Of a stretch of 64,000 bases of DNA, positions 1 to 9,096 are shown piece by piece. The stretch is taken from positions 3,162,001 to 3,226,000 of the forward strand of contig CP173058.1 of NCBI GenBank assembly GCA_044772875.1. Direction: 5' to 3'. This DNA comes from Morganella morganii_D (GTDB lineage Bacteria; Pseudomonadota; Gammaproteobacteria; Enterobacterales; Enterobacteriaceae). Positions within the stretch are counted from its first letter, which is position 1; the number at the start of each line of letters is the position of its first letter. A model generated the notes under the pieces. That model made no database searches and was not told where the DNA came from. It saw nothing but the letters and a program-made list of their open reading frames with translations. The position numbers and the translations under genes are program-made.

Positions 1-435
1 GCGGGCATTGTCATTCATATTAGCCAGGATATATCTGACAAGCTCAATGGCGATATCTCTGTCCAGGTGCTCAATCACATCCAGCAGACAGATAACATCA
101 TATTTGGCAAATAATTCCTGCGGAATATCCTGTGCCAGTCCGTGCCAGATATTCCGGTAAATATCATCATTAAATAATGTCTGGTTATAACAGTTAGGTT
201 CAAATCCATCCACACCATCCACAGACCAGTAAAAGGTATCCGGATTTGCTTTTATCATACGGCCTAACGTTCCGACACCAAAACCGATATCCAGTACATT
301 GACGGAAAGCTGCATCATCAGGTCAGACAACTGAAAGATCAAGTGACGGGGGGATGCGGAATAACCAGCACTGACACCCTGAAACTCTTTTTTATTGCCT
401 GAAAAATGGTAATCTTTTACTGTCTGTACCAACAT
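1..435 (-). CDS. class I SAM-dependent methyltransferase (3' end beyond window)
   Basis: The reverse strand is open from an ATG at 435 to the window edge, giving the first 145 residues of a protein. A Rossmann-type SAM-binding motif I (VLDIGFGVGTLG, about residues 47-58) and a later YDVICLLDVIEHLD segment (about residues 107-120) are typical of class I methyltransferases of the Methyltransf_23/11 type. The start is supported by a GAGGA ribosome-binding site a few bases upstream. The C-terminal part and the stop codon lie outside the window, so substrate and neighbours cannot be judged. The methyltransferase class is fairly sure; the substrate is unknown. Confidence 0.75.
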   Translation of the reverse strand, partial: MLVQTVKDYHFSGNKKEFQGVSAGYSASPRHLIFQLSDLMMQLSVNVLDIGFGVGTLGRMIKANPDTFYWSVDGVDGFEPNCYNQTLFNDDIYRNIWHGLAQDIPQELFAKYDVICLLDVIEHLDRDIAIELVRYILANMNDNAR

Positions 436-562
436 AATGTCCTCACTAATCAACAATGTTTTCTTACAAAGAATTTCCCTATTGTTACTTGAATCCACAT
501 AAGAAAAATATAGGAATCACAGACATCCTCATGGTAAATAATTCTGAACAGTCAGAGTGGCA

Positions 563-578
563 GGCACTGTTGCAAATA
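563..578 (+). repeat. 16-bp match to an IS26-type (IS6 family) terminal sequence
   Basis: GGCACTGTTGCAAATA is identical, as I remember the sequence, to the outermost 16 bases of one end of IS26, including its 14-bp terminal inverted repeat. After base 16 the match stops. I found no IS6 transposase and no facing copy of the repeat nearby, so this is at most a solitary end or relic. It lies a few bases inside a GTG-initiated reading frame that continues into the small ORF at 629-751. Confidence 0.4.
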
Positions 579-628
579 ACATAGTGGGTTTAATTTTTTC
601 ACTCAATGTCAGATTAGTGGGGGGAGCA

Positions 629-751
629 ATGGAAAACTTTATTTCCCGCGATGATCCTTTATTTATTGAAATCTGTGATGAAACAATGAAAATTATGTCT
701 GAACTATCTCTTCCCGTTGTGTACAGGCTGCAATCAGGAAAACAGGATTAA
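629..751 (+). CDS. small unrecognised ORF (40 aa)
   Basis: An ATG preceded by a strong purine-rich GGGGGGAG site opens a 40-residue frame that begins MENFISRDD and is rich in acidic residues. The frame can be extended upstream to a GTG at 557, which would run through the IS26-like end, but the ribosome-binding site favours 629. I do not recognise the product. It may be a small protein, or the 5' remnant of a longer gene broken at its 3' end. Nothing else in 436-889 looks coding; the rest is AT-rich. Confidence 0.3.
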   Translation: MENFISRDDPLFIEICDETMKIMSELSLPVVYRLQSGKQD

Positions 752-846
752 TGCCGGATATATTATTTGATTGTACCTGTGAAAAACAGCAGTGACATAA
801 TTCAGAACGCATTAATAACGTAGGTTACTGCACAAAATGACGGAAA

Positions 847-872
847 CAAAAAAAGCGCCTTTCAGCGCTTTT
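847..872 (-). terminator. terminator of the DUF4026 gene
   Basis: The inverted repeat AAAAGCGC/GCGCTTTT with a 6-base loop lies just past the stop codon of the minus-strand gene. In that direction it is followed by a run of T residues, as expected for an intrinsic terminator. Confidence 0.7.
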
Positions 873-889
873 CCCGGAACAGGCTGTTA

Positions 890-2425
890 TCAGTGAACCT
901 GTGACGGGCTGAGCAGCTGATAGATGGTGTCCGGGGTGTATTTTTCGCCGGAAAAATAGATATTCCAGTCAGTCAGCATCGCCGTATTCAGCGGATACAC
1001 ACCACCCTCTTCCATCTCTTTCGCATAGAACGGCTGATTGATCAGCTTTCCGGTAAACACATCATTATCCAGTGTTTCCGGGATAAACCACATGTGTTCC
1101 AGTTCATCTTCATCCCCGTAGGGCATACCGCATTTGACCATAAACGCCCACGGATGTTCATCCTCATCATCACGGGATTTTTTACCGAATAACCCGCCAA
1201 GCAGACCTTTTTTCGTTTTAACCACCGGCTGTCCGTATTCCGTAAACATCTGGGCAAAATAGTGCCAGCGCAGCCGTGCTTTTACTGCCATTTCATGGGT
1301 TTCACTATTCGGGCGGTAAAACATAATGGCAGTATCGTCGTCGAAACCACGGAAAAATGTCTGTAACACAGGTGAATTCTCATTTACCCGGAACAACATG
1401 CAGGACGGATGGTCATGCTGATCATCACGATCCCCGCGATCGCCGAGAAATTCATTTTCCGGCATATTATCGTGCGAATAATCAATATCTTCCAAAGATT
1501 TCAGCTGGTCGATTGGCGTATTTTTGTTTATCTGGCGGATCCCTTCCTGATAAGGCAGTGCCACAATGTATTCCAGTTGTTTTTCGGTCTGGCCGCAGAG
1601 CATCGGCTCATTGAACAGCACTTTACCTTCATTAAGACTTTGTCCGATAAAGCTGCGGAGCAGATCCGGAATACCGTAGTACGCATTAATGGTATGCGGC
1701 AGCAGCAGTTCCGCTTCCGGGATCCCGCAGCGCAGCAGACCATGTGTATGGAACCAGTACATGGTCGGCGGGGAGTTTTCCGTATCATAAATTGCATGAA
1801 TGGTATAAAGAGATTCAATGTTCAGTTGCACATCATTTTCCAGCTGAAAATTGAGCCACTCACGGGTAAACCCGCGTCCGGCCGCCGAAATATCGATACC
1901 CAACAGTAAATCCGGCACCAGAATCTGTACCATTTTCAGCTGATAGCGGTAACTTCTCAGCACATCATTCTGCAAAAGACACTCAACATAAATATCCTGC
2001 CCGGTCTGGTTGACTTCAGCCAGTAATCCGGCGGAAAGCGGATCAGTTGAGTAGTAAGGATTAATTTCCAGCGCCGGTGCCCGCGGTGCCAGTGATACCA
2101 GAAACAGCAGTTCTTCATCACCATAACAACAACTGTAATAAAAACTGTTTTCATCATGTTCCGCGTATTCAATATCACCCTGTGTGAAAAAGGTTTGTGA
2201 TGCCAGACGCTCTTCTAACTCTGCCAGGTTGAGCCGCGAGGGAGGGAATGCCACTACCTCCGACGTCATCCTCTTACCTTTACCTTCCGCAACCTCAAGG
2301 TAATATTGTTTTATATCCATCGGTAATGCCTTTATCCGCTCTGAGTTGTGCTGCTGTACTGTAACAGTCTCCGGCTGAATCTCCCTCCGGGGAACATAAG
2401 AACTTCGGGCGTCAATTATATGCAT
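890..2425 (-). CDS. DUF4026 / DUF2314 domain protein
   Basis: This 511-residue protein has no signal peptide and no membrane segment. The large N-terminal and central region resembles DUF4026 proteins. The C-terminal ~90 residues, with HPWAFMVKCGMPYGDEDE and a following HMWFIPE segment, resemble the DUF2314 (YegJ-type) module. A lysine/glycine-rich linker (KKGLLGGLFGKKS) separates the two. No catalytic motif can be named and the function is unknown. It is monocistronic, with its own terminator, and divergent from alkA across about 240 bp. The ATG at 2425 has only a weak ribosome-binding site, so the exact start is uncertain. Family assignment is from memory of domain sequences. Confidence 0.65.
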   Translation of the reverse strand: MHIIDARSSYVPRREIQPETVTVQQHNSERIKALPMDIKQYYLEVAEGKGKRMTSEVVAFPPSRLNLAELEERLASQTFFTQGDIEYAEHDENSFYYSCCYGDEELLFLVSLAPRAPALEINPYYSTDPLSAGLLAEVNQTGQDIYVECLLQNDVLRSYRYQLKMVQILVPDLLLGIDISAAGRGFTREWLNFQLENDVQLNIESLYTIHAIYDTENSPPTMYWFHTHGLLRCGIPEAELLLPHTINAYYGIPDLLRSFIGQSLNEGKVLFNEPMLCGQTEKQLEYIVALPYQEGIRQINKNTPIDQLKSLEDIDYSHDNMPENEFLGDRGDRDDQHDHPSCMLFRVNENSPVLQTFFRGFDDDTAIMFYRPNSETHEMAVKARLRWHYFAQMFTEYGQPVVKTKKGLLGGLFGKKSRDDEDEHPWAFMVKCGMPYGDEDELEHMWFIPETLDNDVFTGKLINQPFYAKEMEEGGVYPLNTAMLTDWNIYFSGEKYTPDTIYQLLSPSQVH

Positions 2426-2665
2426 TGTGGCAACAATAACCTCTGCTTTTGTCAGGGTTATGCCAAACGTACCACTGCAAAAAAGGAATATGCTGAAATT
2501 AAACTTATTTGTTCATACGTATAAGTACCACATTTTATACGCGGACTTCATTCAGAATAATCCACCTATTATTCTGTAAATATACATTATGGACAAAATT
2601 ACATGTCCGGGAACAAAAACAGCTATAATCCGGTCAGTTGACAGCCCTGTCTGAGGTATGAGAAA

Positions 2666-3577
2666 TTGAGTAATAACAAAAAGTTAACGATTACTGTTCC
2701 GTTACCCGAGCCCTATCATACAGCGGATTTCCTCGCATTTCATTTACGTGATAATCACCATGTGGCCGAACAGGTCACGGAAAACCGGGTGCTGAAAGGC
2801 ATTTGCCTGCATGGCCATCCTGCTCTGCTGACACTCGAAATCTGTACCGGAGAAGCCCGTGTCACCCTCAGCACTGACGGCCCGGAACCCCTGCCGGAAG
2901 ACGAAGCCCGGATGCATTATCTCGCCCGGCATATGCTCGGTCTGATCCAGCCGGTTGAAAAATTTGAAGAACAGTATCAGGATCATCCGCTGGCCGGGCC
3001 GTTGATCCGGCGGCAAAAAGGACTGCGGATTTACCAGTCCGCCACGCCGTTTGAAGCGATTAACCGGGCGATTATCGGACAACAGATTAGTGTGCAGGCT
3101 GCAATTTCCATCCGCCGCCGTCTGATTCAGCATATCAGCCTTCGTCACTCTTCCGGGCTGTGGTGCTATCCGGATGCGGCACATATTTTACAGACCGATT
3201 TTGACGGGCTGCGCAGCTGCGGTTTTTCTGTCGGCAAAGCCAATGCTCTGCTGACACTGAGTGAACAACTGGAAAGCGGGGCGCTGGTACTGCCGGATGT
3301 GGTCACACCGGATAATGCGGATGCAGTTTCCGCCTCGCTGACGGCGATTAAAGGCATCGGCACCTGGACAGTCAGTTATGCCCTGCTGCGCGGCTTTAAC
3401 TATCTGAACGGCTCACTGCATGGTGATGTCGCGGTACGGCGTAATCTGCAGCGCCTGCTGGCGCGGGATGAGAAAATAACCGCGGATGAAACTCAGGTAT
3501 GGCTGGCGGATTTCGCCCCCTGGAAGGCCCTGATGGCCGCTCATCTGTGGCGGCTGGAGTCCGCTGCCGGGTACTGA
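2666..3577 (+). CDS. alkA: DNA-3-methyladenine glycosylase II
   Basis: AlkA excises alkylated purines such as 3-methyladenine from DNA during base excision repair. The 303-residue product has an N-terminal AlkA_N-like region, then the HhH-GPD fold: the helix-hairpin-helix segment IKGIGTWT and the catalytic aspartate in HGDVAVRR. The frame starts at TTG 2666. An ATG at 2658 is out of frame and hits a stop at once, and a GAGG site is suitably spaced before the TTG. No linked ada gene is present, so an adaptive-response link cannot be read from context. It ends in a shared bidirectional terminator with poxB. Confidence 0.85.
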   Translation: MSNNKKLTITVPLPEPYHTADFLAFHLRDNHHVAEQVTENRVLKGICLHGHPALLTLEICTGEARVTLSTDGPEPLPEDEARMHYLARHMLGLIQPVEKFEEQYQDHPLAGPLIRRQKGLRIYQSATPFEAINRAIIGQQISVQAAISIRRRLIQHISLRHSSGLWCYPDAAHILQTDFDGLRSCGFSVGKANALLTLSEQLESGALVLPDVVTPDNADAVSASLTAIKGIGTWTVSYALLRGFNYLNGSLHGDVAVRRNLQRLLARDEKITADETQVWLADFAPWKALMAAHLWRLESAAGY

Positions 3578-3579
3578 GC

Positions 3580-3607
3580 AAAAAATGCCGCAAATGCGGC
3601 ATTTTTT
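3580..3607. terminator. bidirectional terminator between alkA and poxB
   Basis: An ATGCCGC/GCGGCAT hairpin is flanked by A-tracts on the left and T-tracts on the right, so it can end both the rightward alkA transcript and the leftward poxB transcript. Confidence 0.85.
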
Positions 3608-3619
3608 CTCTCTGCTGAC

Positions 3620-5341
3620 TCAGCGCAGCCAGTTGGTTTTTGCCAGTTCCACAATCTCATCACCGCGCCCGTTAATAATCGCACGCAGCATATACAGACT
3701 GAAGCCTTTGGCCTGTTCAAACTTAATTTCCGGCGGCATTGCCAGCTCCTGTTTGGCTGTCACCACATCCACCAGTACCGGACCATCATGAGCAAACGCG
3801 GTTTTCAGTGCATCATCCAGTGATTCGCTGTCTTCAACACGGATCCCTTTGATACCCATAGCATTGGCCATCGCGGCAAAATCCGGGTTGTGAAGATCCG
3901 TTCCGTCAGTCAGGTATCCGCCCGCTTTCATCTCCATAGCAACAAATCCCAGCACACTGTTGTTAAAGATGACAATTTTTACCGGCAGCTGCATCTGCGC
4001 CAGGGAAATAAAATCACCCATCAGCATACTGAATCCGCCATCACCGCACATTGCCACCACCTGACGTTTACGATCCGGCGCCTGAGCGCCGATAGCCTGC
4101 GCCATGGCATTTGCCATCGAACCGTGGTTAAAGGAGCCGATCAGCCTCCGTTTGCCGTTCATGGTGAGATAACGCGCCGCCCAGACGGTCGGGGTGCCTA
4201 CATCACAGGTGAAAACTGTATCATCATCCGCCAGCTCACTGATTTTCTTCGCCAGATACTGCGGATGAATCAGTTCCCGTTTACTTGCCGTTGCCAGTGC
4301 ATCGAGGTCACTGCGGGCGGTCTGATAATGCTTCAGTGCGGCGTCCAGGTGAGTACGGTCATCTTTTACCTGTAAACGCGGCTGAATGGCATTAAGTGTG
4401 GCTTTGATATCCCCGATAACCGCCATATCCACTGCGCAGTGCGCGCCGAGGCTGCCCGGATTAATATCCACCTGAATAGTTTTTGCCCCGGCCGGGTAAA
4501 ACGCGCGGTACGGGAAGTGCGTGCCGAGCAGCACCAGGGTATCCGCATTCTCCATGGCATAATAACCGGAAGAGAAGCCGATAAGCCCGGTCATCCCGAC
4601 ACTGTACGGGTTATCATATTCAATATGCTCTTTTCCGCGCAGCGCATGCACCACCGGCGCTTTCAGGGTTTCCGCCAGTTTGATGACCTCATCATGCGCC
4701 CCGGCACATCCGGCTCCGCACATCAGCGTGATGTTTTTCGCACCGTTGAGAGCATCTGCCAGTTTCACCAGCTCATCCCGCTGCGGCATCACCAGCGGCA
4801 GAGACGGCTCATACCAGACATTTCGGGCCGATTCCGGTGCCGGTCTTAACGCCACATCCCCCGGGATGACCACCACGGCCACGCCGCGCTCCAGAATCGC
4901 TTTGCGCATGGCGATACCCAACACCTGCTGGATCTGCTCCGGATTAGATACCAGTTCACAATAGACACTGCACTCGCGGAACAGCTCCTGCGGATGTGTT
5001 TCCTGGAAGTAGTGACTGCCGATTTCACCGGAAGGAATATGCGCGGCAATCGCCAGCACCGGCACACGGTTGCGCTGGCAATCGAATAGTCCGTTGATTA
5101 AGTGAAGGTTACCAGGCCCGCATGAACCGGCGCACACCGCCAGCCGGCCGGTCAGATGGGCTTCCGCTCCGGCGGCAAACGCGGCCACTTCCTCATGCCG
5201 GGTGCCCATCCATTCAATACTGCCCAGTTTACGTAAGCTGTCACTTAACCCGTTCAGTGAGTCTCCGGTGACACCCCAGATACGGTTGATTCCTGCATCC
5301 GCTAACATTTTTGCGATATAACCCGCTACAGTCTGCTTCAT
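3620..5341 (-). CDS. poxB: pyruvate dehydrogenase (quinone), PoxB
   Basis: PoxB is a peripheral membrane flavoenzyme that decarboxylates pyruvate to acetate and CO2 and passes electrons to quinone. The 573-residue length equals that of the E. coli enzyme. The N-terminal thiamine-diphosphate domain, central FAD-binding domain and C-terminal TPP domain with the MCGDGGFSM motif are all present. The last ~25 residues resemble the lipid-binding C-terminal helix of E. coli PoxB. The acetate produced could be re-used by the acs-yjcH-actP cluster at 40-44 kb. Upstream lies a long AT-rich leader with no gene. Confidence 0.93.
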   Translation of the reverse strand: MKQTVAGYIAKMLADAGINRIWGVTGDSLNGLSDSLRKLGSIEWMGTRHEEVAAFAAGAEAHLTGRLAVCAGSCGPGNLHLINGLFDCQRNRVPVLAIAAHIPSGEIGSHYFQETHPQELFRECSVYCELVSNPEQIQQVLGIAMRKAILERGVAVVVIPGDVALRPAPESARNVWYEPSLPLVMPQRDELVKLADALNGAKNITLMCGAGCAGAHDEVIKLAETLKAPVVHALRGKEHIEYDNPYSVGMTGLIGFSSGYYAMENADTLVLLGTHFPYRAFYPAGAKTIQVDINPGSLGAHCAVDMAVIGDIKATLNAIQPRLQVKDDRTHLDAALKHYQTARSDLDALATASKRELIHPQYLAKKISELADDDTVFTCDVGTPTVWAARYLTMNGKRRLIGSFNHGSMANAMAQAIGAQAPDRKRQVVAMCGDGGFSMLMGDFISLAQMQLPVKIVIFNNSVLGFVAMEMKAGGYLTDGTDLHNPDFAAMANAMGIKGIRVEDSESLDDALKTAFAHDGPVLVDVVTAKQELAMPPEIKFEQAKGFSLYMLRAIINGRGDEIVELAKTNWLR

Positions 5342-6015
5342 CGTAAATCTTCCCTCTTACTGGTGATAAATCTGATTCGCAATAAGATGCTGCACAGAAC
5401 AATACCGGCCTGCTCTGTGTGTTAATCCTGTCAATCCAGTGTAGCCCGGGCTTGCCGCAGATAAAACCACCGGTAATAAGGTAAATTCTCAGTACTAATT
5501 CAGGATATTGCCGGAGATCCGGCGGAATAATACAAAAATAACCGTAATGATATATAAGTACACTTTTCTTGATTTCTGTTTAATAATATTAATATTATCT
5601 TTGTTTCGGAGAATAAATTTATATCCCGCCAGAGTCGACATGAAAAATAAGAAATAAAATTTAAATTAACCAATTGATATTAATCAATAAAATAATAATC
5701 CCCACCGTATCAATATTATTTTTTACGAATATCATCCTTATTATTCATGCACCATGAAATACTGATATGATATAAACACGATCTCTGTCACGCTCACTTT
5801 TTTAATACTGACGTTAAAATCCCTCCTGCAAATAATAACGAAAACAGCTGCTGACAGAAACCCGCCGGTTCCGGAAGGCAGACGTTTTACCGTAAAAATA
5901 AAATGTACTCATGTTGCACCGGCGCTGTGGTATGACCGGTTTCCGGTCATACCCGCGCTTACATCAGGGATTCTTTATCAGCACACAAACCGGTTTCAGT
6001 TACGGGGTAAATGTA
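5342..6015. other. AT-rich intergenic region between poxB and the M20 gene
   Basis: No credible gene is seen in these ~670 bases. They must contain the poxB promoter (leftward) and the promoter of the amidohydrolase gene (rightward). The central 5500-5780 part is extremely AT-rich with frequent stops in all frames. Near its right end lies a perfect 11-bp hairpin, listed separately. Confidence 0.6.
5929..5953 (+). repeat. perfect 11-bp inverted repeat in the M20 leader
   Basis: GGTATGACCGG and CCGGTCATACC are separated by only three bases, giving a very stable hairpin 62 nt upstream of the amidohydrolase start. No T-run follows, so it is not a standard terminator. It could be a leader structure in the mRNA or a protein-binding palindrome. 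Confidence 0.6.
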
Positions 6016-7194
6016 ATGACCAATAAATACAATATCAGTGAAAAACTCTTTGCGCTTGAGGCGTTCAGCAAGAAAACGCGCCGGGATTTACATAAAATCC
6101 CTGAGCTGTCCGGTGAAGAATATAAAACCTCAAAATACTGCCGTGAACTGATGGAAAGCTTCGGCTATACCATTCGTCAGTTTGAGGGATACACCGGTTT
6201 TACCGCTGAACTGACGATAGATCCGGCATACCGCCTGATTGCTTACCGCACCGACATCGACGGCCTGGAAATGCCGGACATGACCTGCAACGAGCACAGT
6301 TCCGTACATGAAGGCTGTGCCCATAACTGTGGTCACGACACCCATATGACCATCGCGCTGACTGCGGCAAAATACCTCAGCGAACACCGTGATGAACTGA
6401 CACACAACGTCCGTTTTGTCTTCCAGATGGCGGAAGAAGACATGCGAGTGCCGGGGGCGGACAAAATGGTGGAAATGGGCTGCATGGACGGCGTGGATGA
6501 AGTCTACGGGCTGCACAATGACGCTGCGATTGAAACCGGCTGCATCCGTTTTAACGCCGGGGTCATGTCCTCATACGGCTCCGCCTGGACTTTGGATGTA
6601 CACGGTGTTTCCGCGCACGGTTCCACGCCGCACAAAGGGCTGGATGCTATCCGTGAAGCCACCCGTATCATTGATTATATGGATTATATCGTCGCCAAGA
6701 AAACTGATCCTTTCAGCCCGGCGGTCTTCGGCTGCGGTATGATCAACGGCGGTACGATTCCGAATGCACTGGCCGATTATGTGCAGGCACGCGGCACCAT
6801 TCGTTCTATGGATGAAGAAACCGATAAGATCTTAAAAGCCAGCTTTAAAGAGATTGTTGCCCGCAGTGAAGCAGGTGGTTTTAAAACCACGCTGGAGGCC
6901 TGCGGTTACCCGGCCGTGATTAACCATCCGAAAGCAGCAGAAGTCATTAAAAACGCGGCAGCGGCCTTCTTACCGGCTGAAAATATTGATTCAAACGGTA
7001 AGCCGATGACCGGCAGTGAAGATTTCAGCTATATGATTAATGCCACCAAAGATAAATCGGGTGCCATGTATTTCCTCGGCAGCGGTAATAAAGCTAAAGG
7101 AATTAATAACTATCTGCATGCCAATCCGTATTTTGTTGATGACGATTGCCTGCTGATCGGTGCGCAAATCTTTATTAATATTGCCACCCGTTAA
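6016..7194 (+). CDS. M20 family amidohydrolase / aminoacylase-like peptidase
   Basis: The 392-residue product is a zinc-dependent M20D-type hydrolase, the family of N-acyl-amino-acid and hippurate amidohydrolases. Metal-binding features are visible: HNCGHD around residues 103-108 (Cys105, His107), the MAEEDM segment near 138-143 with the catalytic and ligand glutamates, and GLHND near 165-169. An insertion domain follows. The start at 6016 is chosen because the open frame upstream to 5911 is non-conserved in character and passes through a hairpin, while GGGGT precedes this ATG. The likely reaction is release of a free amino acid from an N-acyl or N-aryl conjugate. The substrate is unknown. 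A CysB-like regulator gene converges on it. Confidence 0.82.
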   Translation: MTNKYNISEKLFALEAFSKKTRRDLHKIPELSGEEYKTSKYCRELMESFGYTIRQFEGYTGFTAELTIDPAYRLIAYRTDIDGLEMPDMTCNEHSSVHEGCAHNCGHDTHMTIALTAAKYLSEHRDELTHNVRFVFQMAEEDMRVPGADKMVEMGCMDGVDEVYGLHNDAAIETGCIRFNAGVMSSYGSAWTLDVHGVSAHGSTPHKGLDAIREATRIIDYMDYIVAKKTDPFSPAVFGCGMINGGTIPNALADYVQARGTIRSMDEETDKILKASFKEIVARSEAGGFKTTLEACGYPAVINHPKAAEVIKNAAAAFLPAENIDSNGKPMTGSEDFSYMINATKDKSGAMYFLGSGNKAKGINNYLHANPYFVDDDCLLIGAQIFINIATR

Positions 7195-7220
7195 AAAAGA
7201 TGGCACACAGCAAACACAAA

Positions 7221-7251
7221 GCCCGGTAACAGATGTTACCGGGCGTTTTTT
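7221..7251 (+). terminator. terminator of the M20 gene
   Basis: A perfect 10-bp stem GCCCGGTAAC/GTTACCGGGC with a 4-base loop is followed by a T-run, 26 bases after the stop codon. Confidence 0.88.
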
Positions 7252-7268
7252 ATCAGAAATACAAAAAA

Positions 7269-8246
7269 TCAGAGTTCAGGTAATGCGCGGTAAAGCCGAT
7301 CACGGGCTTTCGGATCAACCGGAAGCCACTGTTCCGGCTGGTGAATATAATTCAGGTCAAGATGCGGTGCATAACAGGAAATAAAGTCATACATATAATC
7401 CTTCAGATGTGTATGACGGCTGATACAAATATGGGTATAGCTTGGTTTCACCAGGTTGCCGATATTAATACAGCGCAGCGAATCACTGTCTTCCGCCGGA
7501 TCAAAAGCCACGGATGAAATAACACCAACACCTGCTCCGCGCTTCACATAGAATTTAATAATTTCTGTATCAACGGCGGTTAATACCACATTCGGCGTCA
7601 GGTGATTCTGATAAAAAACCTGATCCAGCTTGGAACGTCCGGTAAATCCGAATACATAGGTGATCAGAGGATAATGGGCCAGTTCCTGAATCGTCAGCTG
7701 CTCATTTTGTGCCAGCGGATGATCATGCGGCACAATCGCGCTGCGGGACCACTGATAGCAGGGCAGTGTCAGTAAGTCGTCATAAAGATGCAGGGATTCG
7801 GTGGCAATCGCAAAATCCACATCCCCGTTTTTCACCATTTCCGCCAGCTGCGCCGGTGCGCCCTGATGGAAATGCAGAGAAATATTCGGGTAGCGCGTAT
7901 TAAAGCGTTCGATAACTTGCGGTAATTTATAACGGATCTGCGTGTGCGTGGTGGCAATACGAAGATTCTGTTTTGTGGTGGTATCTTCGTGTGACACCAG
8001 ACTTTTAATTTTATCAAACTGCGCAAGAATATCGCAGGCAACACGATGAACTTCTTCACCAATCGGACTGAGCGATAATAAGTTATTATTTTTCCGGTTG
8101 AATAAAGAAACGTTCAGTTCATCTTCAAGAATTTTAAGCTGCTTACTCACCGTCGGTTGTGAGGTATACAGCTTCTCGGCAGCATTCGTGATATTAAAAT
8201 CACTCCTGACCACCTCAACAAAACTTTTGAGCTGATTAATGTTCAT
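7269..8246 (-). CDS. LysR-type regulator of the CysB/Cbl subfamily
   Basis: The 325-residue protein has an N-terminal winged HTH (about residues 1-60) and a periplasmic-binding-protein-like effector domain. Long stretches such as ATTHTQIRYKLP, DFAIATESLHLYDDL and ITYVFGFTGRSKLDQVF match the CysB/Cbl subfamily, which senses O-acetylserine, sulfate or related sulfur signals. The N-terminus and C-terminus differ enough from CysB itself that this is probably a paralogue rather than the master cysteine regulator. It converges with the M20 gene. A role linking sulfur status to the neighbouring catabolic genes is inference. Confidence 0.82.
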   Translation of the reverse strand: MNINQLKSFVEVVRSDFNITNAAEKLYTSQPTVSKQLKILEDELNVSLFNRKNNNLLSLSPIGEEVHRVACDILAQFDKIKSLVSHEDTTTKQNLRIATTHTQIRYKLPQVIERFNTRYPNISLHFHQGAPAQLAEMVKNGDVDFAIATESLHLYDDLLTLPCYQWSRSAIVPHDHPLAQNEQLTIQELAHYPLITYVFGFTGRSKLDQVFYQNHLTPNVVLTAVDTEIIKFYVKRGAGVGVISSVAFDPAEDSDSLRCINIGNLVKPSYTHICISRHTHLKDYMYDFISCYAPHLDLNYIHQPEQWLPVDPKARDRLYRALPEL

Positions 8247-8390
8247 TGCTTATTTATCCAGTTATAAAACGGATTAAAAATATTAAAATTATTAATAAAC
8301 AGGGTTATAAGAGTAATACAACATGCTGTGTATCAGAATGATAGCACAAGGCGGATGATGTAGAAATAAACGCATCCTGCAAAAAGCGGT

Positions 8391-8422
8391 ATCCGTTATT
8401 AGCGGGCTAATAACGGATTTTT
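8391..8422. terminator. hairpin terminator downstream of the XRE gene
   Basis: A perfect 12-bp stem ATCCGTTATTAG/CTAATAACGGAT with loop CGGG has a T-run on the plus side. A weaker GCTTTTTG tract follows on the minus side, the direction of the XRE regulator gene ending at 8457. Confidence 0.7.
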
Positions 8423-8456
8423 GAGATGAGATTCAGTATCACTCAATATCACGAAA

Positions 8457-8768
8457 TTACATCAGTTCAGATTCGACCGGCAAAATAACGGTTTCTGCTT
8501 TCCAGGATTCCCGTTCATTTCCGCTGTCGCGCTTACTCCGGCCTTCAATCCCGGTGAAGAACCAGCCAACCGGTACTTCAAAGATATCCGCAATACGGAC
8601 TAAACAATCCACATCCACACGGTTTACACCACGTTCATAACGTGACATCTGCTGCTGGCTGATTTCAATCATTTCAGCCAGTCTTGCTGCGGTAATACCG
8701 TGATCTTTCCGTAACACCTGAATTTTTTGCCCGACAGCACGCGCTATCGAGTTTTTTGCTTTGGTCAT
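8457..8768 (-). CDS. XRE-family HTH regulator, MrpJ-like (first copy)
   Basis: The 103-residue protein carries one helix-turn-helix of the lambda-repressor/XRE type. It includes ISQQQMSRYERGVNRVDVD, the hallmark stretch of MrpJ-like regulators of Proteus and relatives, which repress motility or regulate fimbriae when encoded in fimbrial operons. The start at 8768 is preferred over the GTG at 8783 because GAGGGA lies about nine bases upstream. No fimbrial gene is adjacent, which is unusual for this family. A second related gene is at 18395-18727. The target is unknown. Confidence 0.8.
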   Translation of the reverse strand: MTKAKNSIARAVGQKIQVLRKDHGITAARLAEMIEISQQQMSRYERGVNRVDVDCLVRIADIFEVPVGWFFTGIEGRSKRDSGNERESWKAETVILPVESELM

Positions 8769-9096
8769 GTCGCTATCCCTCACATATGGCTGTGATAATC
8801 ATCAGATTTTTCTCTGAAAACTAACAAAAATATGCGTTTATTAAAGAAAGTGGACCAATTGATATTCACAAAGTTTTACTCTTTGTTGTTGTTTTAACTG
8901 CCACATGAATGCACTTATACAAACCTGACCAGTACACATGTTGAAACACATATTACATATTCATTTACCAAATTGAAACCGGCCGTCCCGGCACTTAACG
9001 GTTTGTAAAAAAAAGAATTATTCGGTGTGCGAAAGAGTGATAACCCTATGTATTATAGTATATTTATCTTTTCAATTACCACATAGATAAGTATAA

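Noticed and set aside
5911..6015. N-terminal extension of the M20 protein
   Set aside because: The extension reads through a stable hairpin, is not hydrolase-like, and a better start exists at 6016.
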